Shown piece by piece: positions 8,299-17,160 of a DNA stretch of 64,000 nucleotides. Origin of the DNA: Delftia tsuruhatensis (lineage in GTDB: Bacteria; Pseudomonadota; Gammaproteobacteria; Burkholderiales; Burkholderiaceae_C); NCBI RefSeq assembly GCF_903815225.1, contig NZ_LR813084.1, positions 4,798,001 to 4,862,000 on the forward strand. The letters are read 5' to 3'. The notes beneath the pieces are model-generated. The model was not told where the DNA came from. It saw only the letters and a list, made by a program, of their open reading frames with translations, and did no database searches. The number at the start of each line of letters is the position of its first letter. Within the stretch, counting starts at the first letter, position 1. The position numbers were made by a program, and so were the translations under genes.

Positions 8299-9341
8299 GC
8301 CAGGTTCAAGCGCATGTGACTGCAGAGCCACCCGTGCCGCGCATGCTGCAGTGGCTGCGGCTGCTGCCCGGCACCGGCCTGTCAGGCGTGATCGCGCTGG
8401 CGGCCACCTTCGTGTCCACGCTGCACGGCGGCCCGCAGTTGCTGTTCGCGCTGTTCTTCGGCGTGGCCTTCCACTTCCTGAGCCAGGATGCGCGTGCCAA
8501 GCCCGGCATCGAGTTCTGCGCGCGGGGCGTGCTGCGCCTGGGCGTGGGCCTGCTGGGCGCGCGCATCACGGCCACCCAGATCGCGGGCCTGGGCTGGACC
8601 ACGGCCCTGATCGTCATCGCCGCCGTGGTCACCACGCTGCTGTGCGGCACGCTGCTGGGTCGGCGCCTGGGCCTGACGCGACCCCAGGGTGTGCTGTCGG
8701 GCGGCGCGGTCGCCATCTGCGGCGCCTCGGCCGCGCTGGCCATCTCCTCGGTGCTGCCGCGCGACAAGGACAGCGACCGATTCACGCTCACCGTGGTGGT
8801 CACCGTCACCGTGCTGTCCACCGCGGCCATGGTGCTGTACCCGCTGGTGGCACGCGCCCTGCATCTGCCGCCCGAGCTGGCGGGGCTGTTCATCGGCGGC
8901 ACCATCCACGACGTGGCCCAGGTGGTGGGCGCGGGCTACACCATCGACCAGGCCACGGGCGACTACGCCACCATCGTCAAGCTGTTTCGCGTGTCCATGC
9001 TGGCCGTGGTGGTGGTCATGGTCTCGGCCCTGTTCAAGCGCCAGCGCGAAGCGGCGGCCGAGCAGCACCATGGCAGGAAGCCGGGACTGGTGCCATGGTT
9101 CCTCTGGGTCTTCGTCGCGCTGGTGGCCATCAACTCGCTGGGCTGGGTGCCGCCGGGCCTGCAGCACCAGTTGAGCGATCTGTCGCGCAACTGCCTGGTG
9201 CTGGCCATCGCCGCCCTGGGCCTGAAGACCTCGTTCCAGCAACTGGCCCAGGCCGGCTGGCGACCCTTCGCGCTGCTGGTGGTGGAGACCTTGTGGATGG
9301 CCGCCTTCGTGCTGATCGCCATCGAGATCGAGATGCGCTGA
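8295..9341 (+). CDS. UPF0324/YeiH-family membrane protein, putative sulfite/sulfate exporter
   Basis: 348 aa with about ten hydrophobic segments. It has UPF0324 hallmarks such as GVLRLGVGLLGARIT near residue 75, the SGGAVAICGASAALA loop and FIGGTIHDVAQVVGAGY. Homologues are found next to xsc in sulfonate degraders and are proposed to export the sulfite released by Xsc, which is toxic. Overlap with pta and position at the operon's end fit that role. The transported ion is not shown by the sequence. Confidence 0.85.
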   Translation: MSQVQAHVTAEPPVPRMLQWLRLLPGTGLSGVIALAATFVSTLHGGPQLLFALFFGVAFHFLSQDARAKPGIEFCARGVLRLGVGLLGARITATQIAGLGWTTALIVIAAVVTTLLCGTLLGRRLGLTRPQGVLSGGAVAICGASAALAISSVLPRDKDSDRFTLTVVVTVTVLSTAAMVLYPLVARALHLPPELAGLFIGGTIHDVAQVVGAGYTIDQATGDYATIVKLFRVSMLAVVVVMVSALFKRQREAAAEQHHGRKPGLVPWFLWVFVALVAINSLGWVPPGLQHQLSDLSRNCLVLAIAALGLKTSFQQLAQAGWRPFALLVVETLWMAAFVLIAIEIEMR

Positions 9342-9362
9342 CCCGGGCCGCAGCAAGGCCCG

Positions 9363-9393
9363 ACCCAGGGCCCGCACTGCGCGGGCCCTGGGT
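9363..9393 (+). terminator. Hairpin after the sulfonate operon
   Basis: A perfect 13-bp stem (ACCCAGGGCCCGC at 9363-9375 with 9381-9393) has a 5-base loop. No T-run follows, so termination may be inefficient or factor-assisted. Confidence 0.6.
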
Positions 9394-9413
9394 GTTGAGC
9401 GATCCCTCACTTG

Positions 9414-9788
9414 ATGTTCATGCACCAAAATGATACATTTCAATACAAATATCCGAGATACATCAACGCCTCATCCCGCGCCGTGAACCCTCTTCGCAAG
9501 CAAACCGGCAGATTCCGCAGATTCACTGCCACCCGCATCCTGTCCCTCCTGCGCCAACAGCAACCCCGGCAAGCCGCCCTGCTTCGGCTGCTGCCATCCT
9601 TGCTGCTGCTGGCCGCCTGCGCCGTGCTGCTGGACTCCCTGGTTCCCATTCCGCTGTGGCTCGTCACCTGCCTCATCGTGGCACTGGGCGCCTATGTCGC
9701 GCACAGCTGCGAGGCCTTCGTCGCCAGCCAGCGCCGCAAATCCACGCTGCGCCACCTCGTGCGCTCCTGCCTGCTGCGCGCGAGTTGA
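9414..9788 (+). CDS. Small membrane protein of unknown function
   Basis: About 124 aa. A basic N-terminal half (RKQTGRFRRF) is followed by two adjacent hydrophobic helices (roughly residues 55-72 and 76-95) separated by a short turn, then a basic tail. I recognise no family. The first 20 residues come from an AT-richer stretch, and no clear ribosome site precedes the ATGs at 9414 or 9420, so the start may be later (a GTG at 9483). The hydrophobic pattern favours a real gene, but modestly. Confidence 0.42.
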   Translation: MFMHQNDTFQYKYPRYINASSRAVNPLRKQTGRFRRFTATRILSLLRQQQPRQAALLRLLPSLLLLAACAVLLDSLVPIPLWLVTCLIVALGAYVAHSCEAFVASQRRKSTLRHLVRSCLLRAS

Positions 9789-9809
9789 GCTGCGGCGGTC
9801 GACACGGCG

Positions 9810-10703
9810 TCAGGACAGGCTGCGGACATGGGCCGTCAGCGCCTGCGCCACGGCCTTGAAGACCACGGAGCAGCGCTCGCTGCCACGCAAGTCCTCATGC
9901 ATGGCCACCCAGGTGTCCAGCTTCCAGGAAAAGGCCTGGGGCAGCACCCTCACCAGCCGCCCGTCCCTGGCCGCCAGCGCCGACTGGCAGACCCCGATGC
10001 CGAAGCCCGCGCGGATGGCGGCCAGCTGCGCCAGATCGCTGTCCGAACGCAGCGCCATGGCATCGCGCGTGAACATGGGAAACTGCTGTTGCAGCTTGCG
10101 GATGAAGGCGTTTTCGTGGTCGAAGCCGATCAGCGAATGCCCGGCGAGCTCCTCCAGCGAAGCCGGCGTGCCCCGCGCTGCCAGATAGTGCTCATGGGCA
10201 TGCAGCCCCAGCTCGATCGCCCCGATATGCCGCGCCACCAGCGCCTCCTGCTGCGGGCGGAACATGCGCACGGCCACATCGGCCTCGCGGCGCAGCAGAT
10301 CGTCCACCGCATTGGACAGCACCAGTTCGATGCGCAGTTCGGGATGGACCGCGCGCAGGCCGGCCAGCACCGGCGGCAGCACCTCCACCCCCACCACCTC
10401 GCTGGCCGTCAGGCGCACCGTCCCGCGTACACCTGAACCATGGCTGGCCGCCACGCGGCGCAGGGCGGCTGCCGTGGCCGCCATGCTGGTCGCATAGGGC
10501 TGCAATTCATGCGCTGCCTCGGTGGGCGCAAAACCGTCCGATGAACGCGTGAACAGCTGCAGGCCCAGTGCTGCCTCCAGTCCATCGATGTGCCGGCCCA
10601 CCGTCGGCTGCGCCAATCCCATGGCCCGGCCGGCCGCCGACAGCGATCCCGACTCCAGCACCTGCAGAAAGCTCCGATACCACTCCCAATGGGGTTCCGA
10701 CAT
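9810..10703 (-). CDS. LysR-family transcriptional regulator
   Basis: 297 aa. The N-terminal helix-turn-helix (residues 1-65, GSLSAAGRAMGLAQPTVGRH) is of the LysR type, followed by a periplasmic-binding-like effector domain (about 90-290). It is divergent from the epimerase-like gene at 10803 with a ~100-bp spacer, the usual arrangement for a LysR protein and its target. The effector cannot be read from the sequence. Confidence 0.88.
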   Translation of the reverse strand: MSEPHWEWYRSFLQVLESGSLSAAGRAMGLAQPTVGRHIDGLEAALGLQLFTRSSDGFAPTEAAHELQPYATSMAATAAALRRVAASHGSGVRGTVRLTASEVVGVEVLPPVLAGLRAVHPELRIELVLSNAVDDLLRREADVAVRMFRPQQEALVARHIGAIELGLHAHEHYLAARGTPASLEELAGHSLIGFDHENAFIRKLQQQFPMFTRDAMALRSDSDLAQLAAIRAGFGIGVCQSALAARDGRLVRVLPQAFSWKLDTWVAMHEDLRGSERCSVVFKAVAQALTAHVRSLS

Positions 10704-10802
10704 GGCTTATCCATTCATTTATGCATGGACACCATAGGATTCTAGGCAATTTTCTTTTTGAAATGGATTCCCGACACTGAGCAGGTCAACACAGGACTTG
10801 CC

Positions 10803-11771
10803 ATGCCCTCCATTGCTCTCTTCGGCGCCGCGGGCGCCATCGGCCACAGCCTGGCCACCACACTCGGCCAGCGGGGCCAGGCCTACCGCGTCGTCGGACG
10901 CAGCGAGGCCCGCCTGCACCAGGCCTTCGGCACCGATCCGCTGGCCCGCATCACGACATGGAACCCCGACAGCCCGGACTCGATCCGCCATGCCGCCCAA
11001 GGCGTGGACACGCTGGTCTACATGGTGGGCGTGAACTACTGGCAGTTCGAGCTGCATCCCGAGCTGATGCGCAAGACGCTCGAGGCGGCCATCGCGGCGG
11101 GCGTGCGCCGCATCGTCCTCGTCGGCACCGTCTACCCCTATGGCCGGGCGCGCACGCTTCCCGTATCGGAAGACCACCCGCGCGAACCGCATACCTTCAA
11201 GGGCCGCATGCGCAAGGCGCAGGAAGACCTGCTGTTCGCAGCCCATGCCCAGGGCCATATCGAGGCCGCCGTATTGCGCCTGCCCGATTTCTACGGGCCT
11301 GGCGTGCACAACAGCCTGCTGCACCGGGCCTTCGAAGCTGCGGCCCGGGGTGGCCGGGCCGACCTTGTCGGCCCCATCGACCGGCCCCATGAATTCGTCT
11401 TCGTCCCCGACGTGGGCCCCGTGCTGGCACGCCTCATCGACACGCCGCAGGCCTGGGGCAGGGCCTGGCACCTGGCCGGCGCGGGGCAGATCACCCAGCG
11501 TGACATCGTCTCGGAAATCGAACGGCTGACCGGCAGGCCCCTGGCGCTGCGCATCGCCGGCAAGACCCTGCTGCGCATCGCCGGCCTGTTCGACCCTTTC
11601 ATGCGTGAACTGGCCGAGATGCACTACCTGCTGACCGACCCGCTGATCATGGACGACTCGGCCCTGCATACCCTGCTGGGCCCCATCGCCAAGACACCCT
11701 ACCGCCAGGGCATCCAGGCCACCCTGGAGGCCGCCCTGGCCGCTGTCGGATCACGGCGCCCCGGAGCGTGA
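10803..11771 (+). CDS. NAD(P)-dependent epimerase/dehydratase-family (SDR) protein
   Basis: 322 aa extended short-chain dehydrogenase. The nucleotide-binding motif is GAAGAIG (residues 7-13). A VLVGTVYPYG segment lies in the catalytic Ser/Tyr region, and RLPDFYGPG and HEFVFVPDV follow as in UDP-sugar epimerases. No substrate can be named. The start at 10803 places the Rossmann motif at the usual distance; the upstream in-frame ATG at 10758 is less likely. It is probably controlled by the divergent LysR gene. The gene ends just before a strong bidirectional hairpin. Confidence 0.78.
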   Translation: MPSIALFGAAGAIGHSLATTLGQRGQAYRVVGRSEARLHQAFGTDPLARITTWNPDSPDSIRHAAQGVDTLVYMVGVNYWQFELHPELMRKTLEAAIAAGVRRIVLVGTVYPYGRARTLPVSEDHPREPHTFKGRMRKAQEDLLFAAHAQGHIEAAVLRLPDFYGPGVHNSLLHRAFEAAARGGRADLVGPIDRPHEFVFVPDVGPVLARLIDTPQAWGRAWHLAGAGQITQRDIVSEIERLTGRPLALRIAGKTLLRIAGLFDPFMRELAEMHYLLTDPLIMDDSALHTLLGPIAKTPYRQGIQATLEAALAAVGSRRPGA

Positions 11772-11777
11772 AAACAA

Positions 11778-11810
11778 AAAGGCCCTGACAGCGAAACTGT
11801 CAGGGCCTTT
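11778..11810. terminator. Bidirectional intrinsic terminator between epimerase gene and tRNA-Gln
   Basis: A 13-bp perfect stem (AAAGGCCCTGACA, 11778-11790, with 11798-11810) has a 7-base loop and an A-rich flank on the left, giving a T-run for minus-strand transcripts. It serves the tRNA gene and also follows the plus-strand epimerase gene. Confidence 0.8.
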
Positions 11811-11817
11811 GCCTGTC

Positions 11818-11894
11818 TGGCAGGGGAGGAAGGACTCGAACCCTCGCATGCCGGAATCAAAATCCGGTGCCTTTACCAACTTGGCGACTCCCCT
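11818..11894 (-). tRNA. tRNA-Gln (anticodon TTG)
   Basis: The minus strand folds as a cloverleaf with acceptor AGGGGAG/CTCCCCT, an anticodon stem CCGGA/TCCGG around TTTTGAT giving TTG, a T arm with GGTTCGAGT, and an encoded CCA end. The weak first pair (A-U) is typical of tRNA-Gln. Confidence 0.95.
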
Positions 11895-11951
11895 AGAAGA
11901 CCTAGATTCTAATATGAATTTCTGGCCCGAAAAAGAAAACGCCAAAGATTT

Positions 11952-12929
11952 TCAACGGGGCGAGGCGGCGGGCCTCCGGTCGCCAGACGGGCCCGCCTGG
12001 TCGAGCAGAATGTCCGCGGCCTCCAGGCAAGCCGCATCGAGCTGCGGATCCGCCTGCATCCTTTCCAGCACCTGGTCGACCAGTGCCGCAAACTGTGGAT
12101 CCGACTGCATCGACTCACCCAGCTCTCTGGCCAGCGTGGATTCCATGAACATGCGAAAGGCCTTGCGCCGCCTGTCGGGGTGCGAAGCGTCGATGCCGTT
12201 GACCAGCTGGCGATTGCGCTCCAGCAGCCCGAGATGGCGGATGGCACCGGAGATGAGTTCGCGCTCTGACGCGGTGGTCAGGTCCGGCAGCAGGCGGCTG
12301 GCGCTGCGCAGCACATCGATGGCGAGGTACTGGCCTTCATGGGCGATGTGCCGGGACAGCACGACGTGGCCATCGAGGATGGAGCGCAGGCTGTCGGCGA
12401 TGGGGTCGTTCATGTCGTCGCCTTCGACGAGAACGGTGAGCAGCGCGGTGATGGAGCCGCCGGAGGGCGCCGTGCCGCAACGCTCGCACAGCTGGGGCAG
12501 TTCGGCAAACACGGACGGTGTGTAGCCGCGCGCCGTGGGCGGTTCGCCCGCAGCCAGCCCCACCTCGCGCCGTGCCATGGCCAGCCGCATGACGGAATCC
12601 ATGGTCAGCAGCACCTGACGGCCCAGGTCGCGGAAATATTCGGCGATGGTCACGGCCGCATGCGCGGCCCGTATGCGTGCCAGGGCAGGCTGGTCGGAGG
12701 TCGCCACGACCACCACGGATCGCTTCAGGCCTTCGGGCCCCAGCTGCTTGTCGATGAACTCGCGTACTTCGCGTCCACGCTCCCCGATCAAGGCGATGAC
12801 GTTGACATCGGCACTGACGTGCTGGGCGATCATGCCCAGCAGCGTGCTCTTGCCCACGCCACTGCCCGCGAAGATGCCCACGCGCTGGCCCTTGCCCACG
12901 GTCAGCAGGCCGTCCCAATTCAAAGCCAT
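11952..12929 (-). pseudogene. Truncated type III secretion/flagellar ATPase (FliI/SctN family)
   Basis: 325 aa matching only the catalytic and C-terminal domains of the FliI/SctN/YscN export ATPases: [20 protein letters not shown] with Walker A at residues 22-29, [14 protein letters not shown], a Walker-B region ending [17 protein letters not shown], and [21 protein letters not shown]. Full-length proteins (~440 aa) have an N-terminal beta-barrel and linker of about 130-150 residues; that part is absent and the homology starts at the first ATG. No other secretion or flagellar gene is nearby, so it looks like a remnant beside a tRNA gene. The core motifs are intact and the frame is open, so expression as a short ATPase cannot be excluded. 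Confidence 0.75.
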
Positions 12930-13058
12930 GATGCTCTGACACGACGGCCTGGTCGGAAATACGGGGCATGGGAGGCGACATGCAGGCGCACACGCGCTGC
13001 CAGTGTCAGTGCCGGTTCAGCCTCGTTCAGAGGCAGCGGAGACCACCCGCCGCACTAT

Positions 13059-13412
13059 CTACAGCCCGAGATACAACGCAAGCAGCGCGGCGGCGGCGGG
13101 CAGGGCCTGGACCCAGAGGATCTTGCGGCTGGCCGTGGCAGCGCCGTACAGGCCTGCCACCAGCACACAGCCCAGGAAAAACGCCTTGAACTGGACTCCA
13201 CCAGCCCCCTGTACGAGGCCCCATGCCAGCCCTGCCGCCAGAAATCCGTTGTACAGGCCCTGGTTGGCCGCCAGCGTCCGGGTCTGCTGCGCGAATTCAG
13301 CCGTCATGCCGAAGACGCGTCGCCCGGCAGGCTTGTGCCAGAGGAACATCTCCAGCACGAGGATACAGGCATGGATCGCGGCGACGATGGCGATGAGGGC
13401 GTTGGCCAGCAT
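13059..13412 (-). CDS. DUF1304 membrane protein
   Basis: 117 aa with four predicted membrane helices. The start MLANALIAIVAAIHA and the LEMFLW motif followed by ANQGLYNGFLA match the DUF1304 family (~120 aa inner-membrane proteins of unknown function). The ATG at 13412 is chosen because family members begin at this point; the open frame continues upstream without family-like sequence. It stands next to small stress-type genes but is not obviously in an operon with them. Confidence 0.85.
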   Translation of the reverse strand: MLANALIAIVAAIHACILVLEMFLWHKPAGRRVFGMTAEFAQQTRTLAANQGLYNGFLAAGLAWGLVQGAGGVQFKAFFLGCVLVAGLYGAATASRKILWVQALPAAAALLALYLGL

Positions 13413-13535
13413 GGTGATCAGGTGAGCCGTGGACAAGCCCCCTGTATACGGGACAGGCCGTCCGCCGTCCATGGCGCAGGCGCGACACTGCAACGGCGCG
13501 CACACCGCCAAGTGTCGCATGCAGGACTTGCGCCC

Positions 13536-13901
13536 TCAGGCATTTCGGCGGGATCCGCCTCCCCGATTACCGGCGGGCGCTTGCGTCGGCTGGGGACTCG
13601 CCCCCGCACCTGCGGCCGCGCCGCCCAGTGCACCGGCCACGCTGCCCACCGTGCCTCCCACCACCACACCGACAGGGCCGGCCACCACGGCGCCCGCCGC
13701 AGCGCCTGCAGCGGCTCCGGCCAGCACGCCGCCGCCGATATAGACCGAACGGGCCTCGCGCTGCGCATCTTCAGGCGACAGCGCGTACTGCGCCTGCGCG
13801 TCGGGGTCCTGGGAAGGCACTCCGTGCCCGGGCCGTGCCTGCACGGCAAGGTCTTCGTCGACGGGCGCGGTGGCTGGCAATGCTTTGCTGGATGGTTTCA
13901 T
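13536..13901 (-). CDS. Glycine-zipper domain protein
   Basis: 121 aa. A hydrophilic, acidic N-terminal half is followed by one long Gly/Ala-rich hydrophobic stretch (about residues 55-95, repeated GxxxG such as GGGVLAGAAAGAAAGAVVAG) and a short basic tail. Glycine-zipper proteins insert in membranes or form oligomers; no specific role is known. There is a good ribosome site, GGAGGAG, 5 bases before the ATG. The divergent PRC-barrel gene starts 393 bp away. Confidence 0.75.
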   Translation of the reverse strand: MKPSSKALPATAPVDEDLAVQARPGHGVPSQDPDAQAQYALSPEDAQREARSVYIGGGVLAGAAAGAAAGAVVAGPVGVVVGGTVGSVAGALGGAAAGAGASPQPTQAPAGNRGGGSRRNA

Positions 13902-14294
13902 GGATGCTCCTCCGGGGACGGAACAAAACTGCGGGACCCTGCCCGCGCATCCCCTTGCAACTTCGTTGTACCCCGCGCAGCCCGGCACGGGCGCCAGCCT
14001 TGGGAGCGGGCGAGCGTCGGCCAGGGCCCGGGGCTGCACCGGCCTTCAATACTGCCGGGCGTAGGAGACGGCCGCCGCCCTCCAAGGCCCTTCCTACGGC
14101 AGCCACGGCGGCGTGACTACCCACAGCCAGCGGACACGGGCCTAAGCTGGGTTCCAGAAGCCAAGGCGCTTCGTCCTCGCCAGGCGATGCACCGGTCCGC
14201 ACGACGCACCTCGCAGCGTACCGCCCGCAACGCCCAGCCTGCGCACTTGCTGCGCTGGCGCTCCCGCAACCACCATCCACAGGAGAACACCACC
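13902..14294. other. Divergent intergenic region, no gene seen
   Basis: This 393-bp stretch lies between the glycine-zipper gene and the PRC-barrel gene and must hold both promoters. I see no supported coding region, RNA or strong repeat. A ribosome site (CACAGGAGA) lies just before the ATG at 14295. Confidence 0.5.
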
Positions 14295-14648
14295 ATGGTC
14301 CTCAATACCGCATCCAGCGTCATTTCCTCCGAGACCGTCAGCGGCACCAATGTCTACAACCCGGCCGGGGACAAGCTGGGGTCCATCGACAGCCTGATGA
14401 TCGACAAGCTCTCGGGACAGGTCCGCTATGCCGTACTGGAATTCGGCGGCTTCCTGGGCATTGGCACGGAACGCTACCCGCTGCCCTGGGAATCACTGAA
14501 GTACGAGCCGGACATGGGCGGCTATGTAGTCTCGCTGACCCGCGAACAGCTGGACAGCGCGCCTCGCTATGAACGCGATACCGCGCCGGCCTATACCGAC
14601 GATTACGGCCGACGCGTGAACGACTACTACGGCGTGCCCTATCTGTAA
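14295..14648 (+). CDS. PRC-barrel domain protein
   Basis: 117 aa. Residues about 12-85 form a PRC-barrel (GTNVYNPAGDKLGSIDSLMID, then VRYAVLEFGGFLGIG and YPLPWESLKY), the small beta-barrel found in RimM and in stress-related soluble proteins. The C-terminal 30 residues are Tyr/Asp/Arg-rich. The start has an AGGAGA site 8 bases upstream. Such genes are often induced by general stress or desiccation; that role here is inference. Confidence 0.88.
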   Translation: MVLNTASSVISSETVSGTNVYNPAGDKLGSIDSLMIDKLSGQVRYAVLEFGGFLGIGTERYPLPWESLKYEPDMGGYVVSLTREQLDSAPRYERDTAPAYTDDYGRRVNDYYGVPYL

Positions 14649-14906
14649 GGGCCCGGGACTGCCTGCGGCACGGCGCGCACCCGCCCGCGCCGTGCCGCAA
14701 TGAAGAGACGGGCCAGGGGACCGGCGCGGATCCGGATGCAGGGCTGTGGACCCAGGCCGACAAGGCCGCCAGGCACGGCACTCCCCCGGCCGACGGTCCT
14801 GCACGGGTGTCAGAAAAAATGGTACTGGCGCTGTCGCCATCTTCCACGGCCGCGCGCAGGATGCACTTTCTACACTTTGATGCAGACAACGCCCAGGAGA
14901 ACGCAC

Positions 14907-15266
14907 ATGGCGCTCAATATCTGCATCGAAGACCGCTTCTTCACCCTTCTGAGTCAACTCAAGCACATGCCGCCTTGCTCATCACGGCAACAGGCCCATG
15001 ACATGCTGCTGCTGTTGTGGATGCGTATCTGCGAGAACGCGGGAGCCCGCAGGGATCTTCTCAACCGCATGCGGCAAAGGACGCTGTGCGAAGAGGACGG
15101 CTGGAAAGACCTGGACAAAAGCCCCTGCTACTGGGACTCGGACACCACGCCAGGCGTGCGGATCTACCTGCATGCCAACGGGACCATCGTCATCCAGAAA
15201 AAAGGCTGTGGCCTGGATTCGGAAATCCTGCACTTCAGCACCAGTCGGCAGTTGGCCGCGGCATAG
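14907..15266 (+). CDS. Hypothetical protein
   Basis: 119 aa with an AGGAGA site before the ATG. It is soluble, with several Cys residues (near positions 6, 24, 43, 61, 74, 100) and an aromatic central motif (GWKDLDKSPCYWDSD). I recognise no family. It stands alone, with 258 bp before it and 139 bp after it before the hns-like gene. Confidence 0.65.
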   Translation: MALNICIEDRFFTLLSQLKHMPPCSSRQQAHDMLLLLWMRICENAGARRDLLNRMRQRTLCEEDGWKDLDKSPCYWDSDTTPGVRIYLHANGTIVIQKKGCGLDSEILHFSTSRQLAAA

Positions 15267-15405
15267 CCGTCAGGCACCGCACAAAGCCGTGCACGCGGTG
15301 ACTGATGTCCAGAATAAGTGCAACTACTGATGCTGTCCCCCATGCGACGAAGGCCCTGCCTCTCTAAAATGCATCATTGTGTAGCACACTATCCAAGAGG
15401 ACTCC

Positions 15406-15687
15406 ATGACCGCAGACTACAAAACGCTTCTCCGGCAAAAAGCCGAACTCGAGGCCCGGATTGCCGAGACCTTGAAGGCGGAAAAGGGCAATGTCATCGC
15501 CAAGGCGCGCGAGCTTGTCCAGGCATACGGACTGACTGCGGATGACATCTTCGGCGCGGGCAAGTCCAAGTCCGGCAACGTGGGTGTACCCAAATACCGC
15601 AATCCCGCCACGGGCGCCACCTGGACCGGCCGGGGAAAGCCTCCGCGCTGGATCGAGGGCCAGGACCGCAAGTCCTTCGAGATCTGA
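15406..15687 (+). CDS. H-NS family nucleoid-associated protein
   Basis: 93 aa. An N-terminal coiled coil (residues 3-35) for dimerisation is followed by a short linker and the C-terminal DNA-binding motif KYRNPATGATWTGRGKPPRW (residues about 64-83), the AT-hook-like loop of the betaproteobacterial H-NS group. Such proteins bind AT-rich DNA and silence acquired genes. A clear intrinsic terminator follows at once. Confidence 0.93.
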   Translation: MTADYKTLLRQKAELEARIAETLKAEKGNVIAKARELVQAYGLTADDIFGAGKSKSGNVGVPKYRNPATGATWTGRGKPPRWIEGQDRKSFEI

Positions 15688-15692
15688 GATTC

Positions 15693-15715
15693 AGCCCGCC
15701 AACGCGGGCTTTTTT
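15693..15715 (+). terminator. Intrinsic terminator of the hns-like gene
   Basis: Stem AGCCCGC/GCGGGCT (15693-15699 with 15704-15710), 4-base loop CAAC, followed by five to six T residues. Confidence 0.9.
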
Positions 15716-16140
15716 CATCGATCAGGGCCAGGCGGACCCGCCGCCCCGCCATTGCTGCCGTGATCTCAAGGCCCGGCCTTCCCGCATGGCCGGCACCTGC
15801 GCGAGACGATGCGCCAGGTCGCAACTGCCAGCGCCATGCCGGCGCACACCGCCCCCATTTGCGGTGGCGAGGATGCCGATCATTCGCTCCCCTGCATCCC
15901 ATTCGATTGCGCAGCGTGCTGCTTGCCCGGATCGCACGGGACGGCATTGGATTGCATTGCCACGTGCATACCTGCCAGAACGGGCCAGAGCGACTCCATT
16001 TTCAAGTGGATTGCCGTCCACAGCCCGGGAGTCATGGGCCCCGCCCTGCCGAGACCGTACACTTGCCGGAACGACCTGCATGCCCTGGCGCCAGCACAGC
16101 CGGATTGCACTCCTTTTTGAGTAACGCGCGGCAACAAAGC
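15716..16140. other. Intergenic stretch without a supported gene
   Basis: Open frames in this 425-bp region have no family-like sequence, poor starts and unlike codon use. It likely holds the promoter of the secreted-protein gene at 16141. I see no repeat or RNA. Confidence 0.5.
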
Positions 16141-17160
16141 ATGATTGCAAAGCGACTGAAGACCCGGGTGCTTGCCGCCTTCCTCGGCATGGCATCGACA
16201 CTGGATGCCTCAGGGCAAGTTTCCCTGGCACAAGGCGCCCAGTCCCCGATTCTTCTGCATGCCAGAACCAGGCACAGCGCCTTTCCAGTGGCCGCCTATC
16301 GTGGAATCCAGGTCGAGGCTTTCAGAAAACTGGTGATCGGCGCTTTCAAGAATGCGGGCTTCTCGTCGGCCACCATCGTGAAGACCCGGGAAGAAACGGT
16401 GCACTACAGATTCTCCTATCCCGTGCTGAGTGACGGGGAAACCCGGAGCGTTGACGTCGAACTGAAGGTGGACGAAAACCTGGACAAGAACAGGAAATGC
16501 GCGGATTGCTTTCTGCGGATGACCACGCTGCCCGATCTCGCCCGCCTGCAAGCGGCTCCGTGGATGCTTCAATACGACGCAAGCCGACAGGTGTTCCAAG
16601 CCATCGACCAGGCCTATGCCAGCATTCGAGAAGATGGCCGGGCGTCAATGGACAGGAATTTCGGATTCGACTACAAGGCGCAATGGCGAGGGGAGAAGAA
16701 CCTCCATGAAAACTCATTCACGGGCATCGAGCCAGCCAGGCTGAAGGCCACGATCGTCGAGGCCTACCGGGCTGCTGGGTTCACGTTCATGGAGCATGCC
16801 ACGCAGGATCCGGTGCTGTCCGAACTGACCTTTTCCTTTCCCATCGATCCGGGACAGGCCCAAGGCGTGGTCTACAAGATGGCGCTGGCGATCCAATCCG
16901 ATGCGGCCGGTCGTTGCCACCCCTGTGAAATCAGCGAAATCTATGATCCTCACCAGCGGCTGCCGGCCGCGGGCCTGTCCGGCATGTCGAGCCGGCTGAC
17001 GCTGGAGCCGCGCTTCGCCGCAGCCCGCACGCTCGCGTTTGAAAAGCTCAAAAATGGCACCGAACGCCATCTGCGGCCGGGCACCACCTTCACGACGCCA
17101 CCCAAGCCCGCGCCACTCGGGTCACCCCGGCCGCAGATCCCGCCGCCCGTGGTCACATGA
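16141..17160 (+). CDS. Secreted protein of unknown function with internal duplication
   Basis: 339 aa. The N-terminus (MIAKRLKTRVLAAFLGMAST) looks like a signal peptide. The mature part appears to contain two related units, about residues 55-150 and 195-285. Each starts with a GI-(Q/E)-x-x-(A/R)-(F/L)-x-x-x-(V/I) helix, then (A/E)-(F/Y)-x-x-AGF and an FS(Y/F)P strand, and each contains a CxxC near its end (CADC, CHPC). The tail is Pro-rich. I know no family for it. It overlaps the following membrane-protein gene by 4 bp (ATGA), so the two probably act together. Base composition seems less GC-rich than its neighbours. Confidence 0.7.
   Translation: MIAKRLKTRVLAAFLGMASTLDASGQVSLAQGAQSPILLHARTRHSAFPVAAYRGIQVEAFRKLVIGAFKNAGFSSATIVKTREETVHYRFSYPVLSDGETRSVDVELKVDENLDKNRKCADCFLRMTTLPDLARLQAAPWMLQYDASRQVFQAIDQAYASIREDGRASMDRNFGFDYKAQWRGEKNLHENSFTGIEPARLKATIVEAYRAAGFTFMEHATQDPVLSELTFSFPIDPGQAQGVVYKMALAIQSDAAGRCHPCEISEIYDPHQRLPAAGLSGMSSRLTLEPRFAAARTLAFEKLKNGTERHLRPGTTFTTPPKPAPLGSPRPQIPPPVVT

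Noticed and set aside
11818..12929. Genomic island inserted at tRNA-Gln
   Set aside because: No integrase, no repeat of the tRNA 3' end and no mobility gene are seen; only the truncated ATPase hints at past loss.
12339..14648. 769-codon open frame on the plus strand
   Set aside because: It runs through three opposite-strand genes; only its last 117 codons (PRC-barrel) are real.
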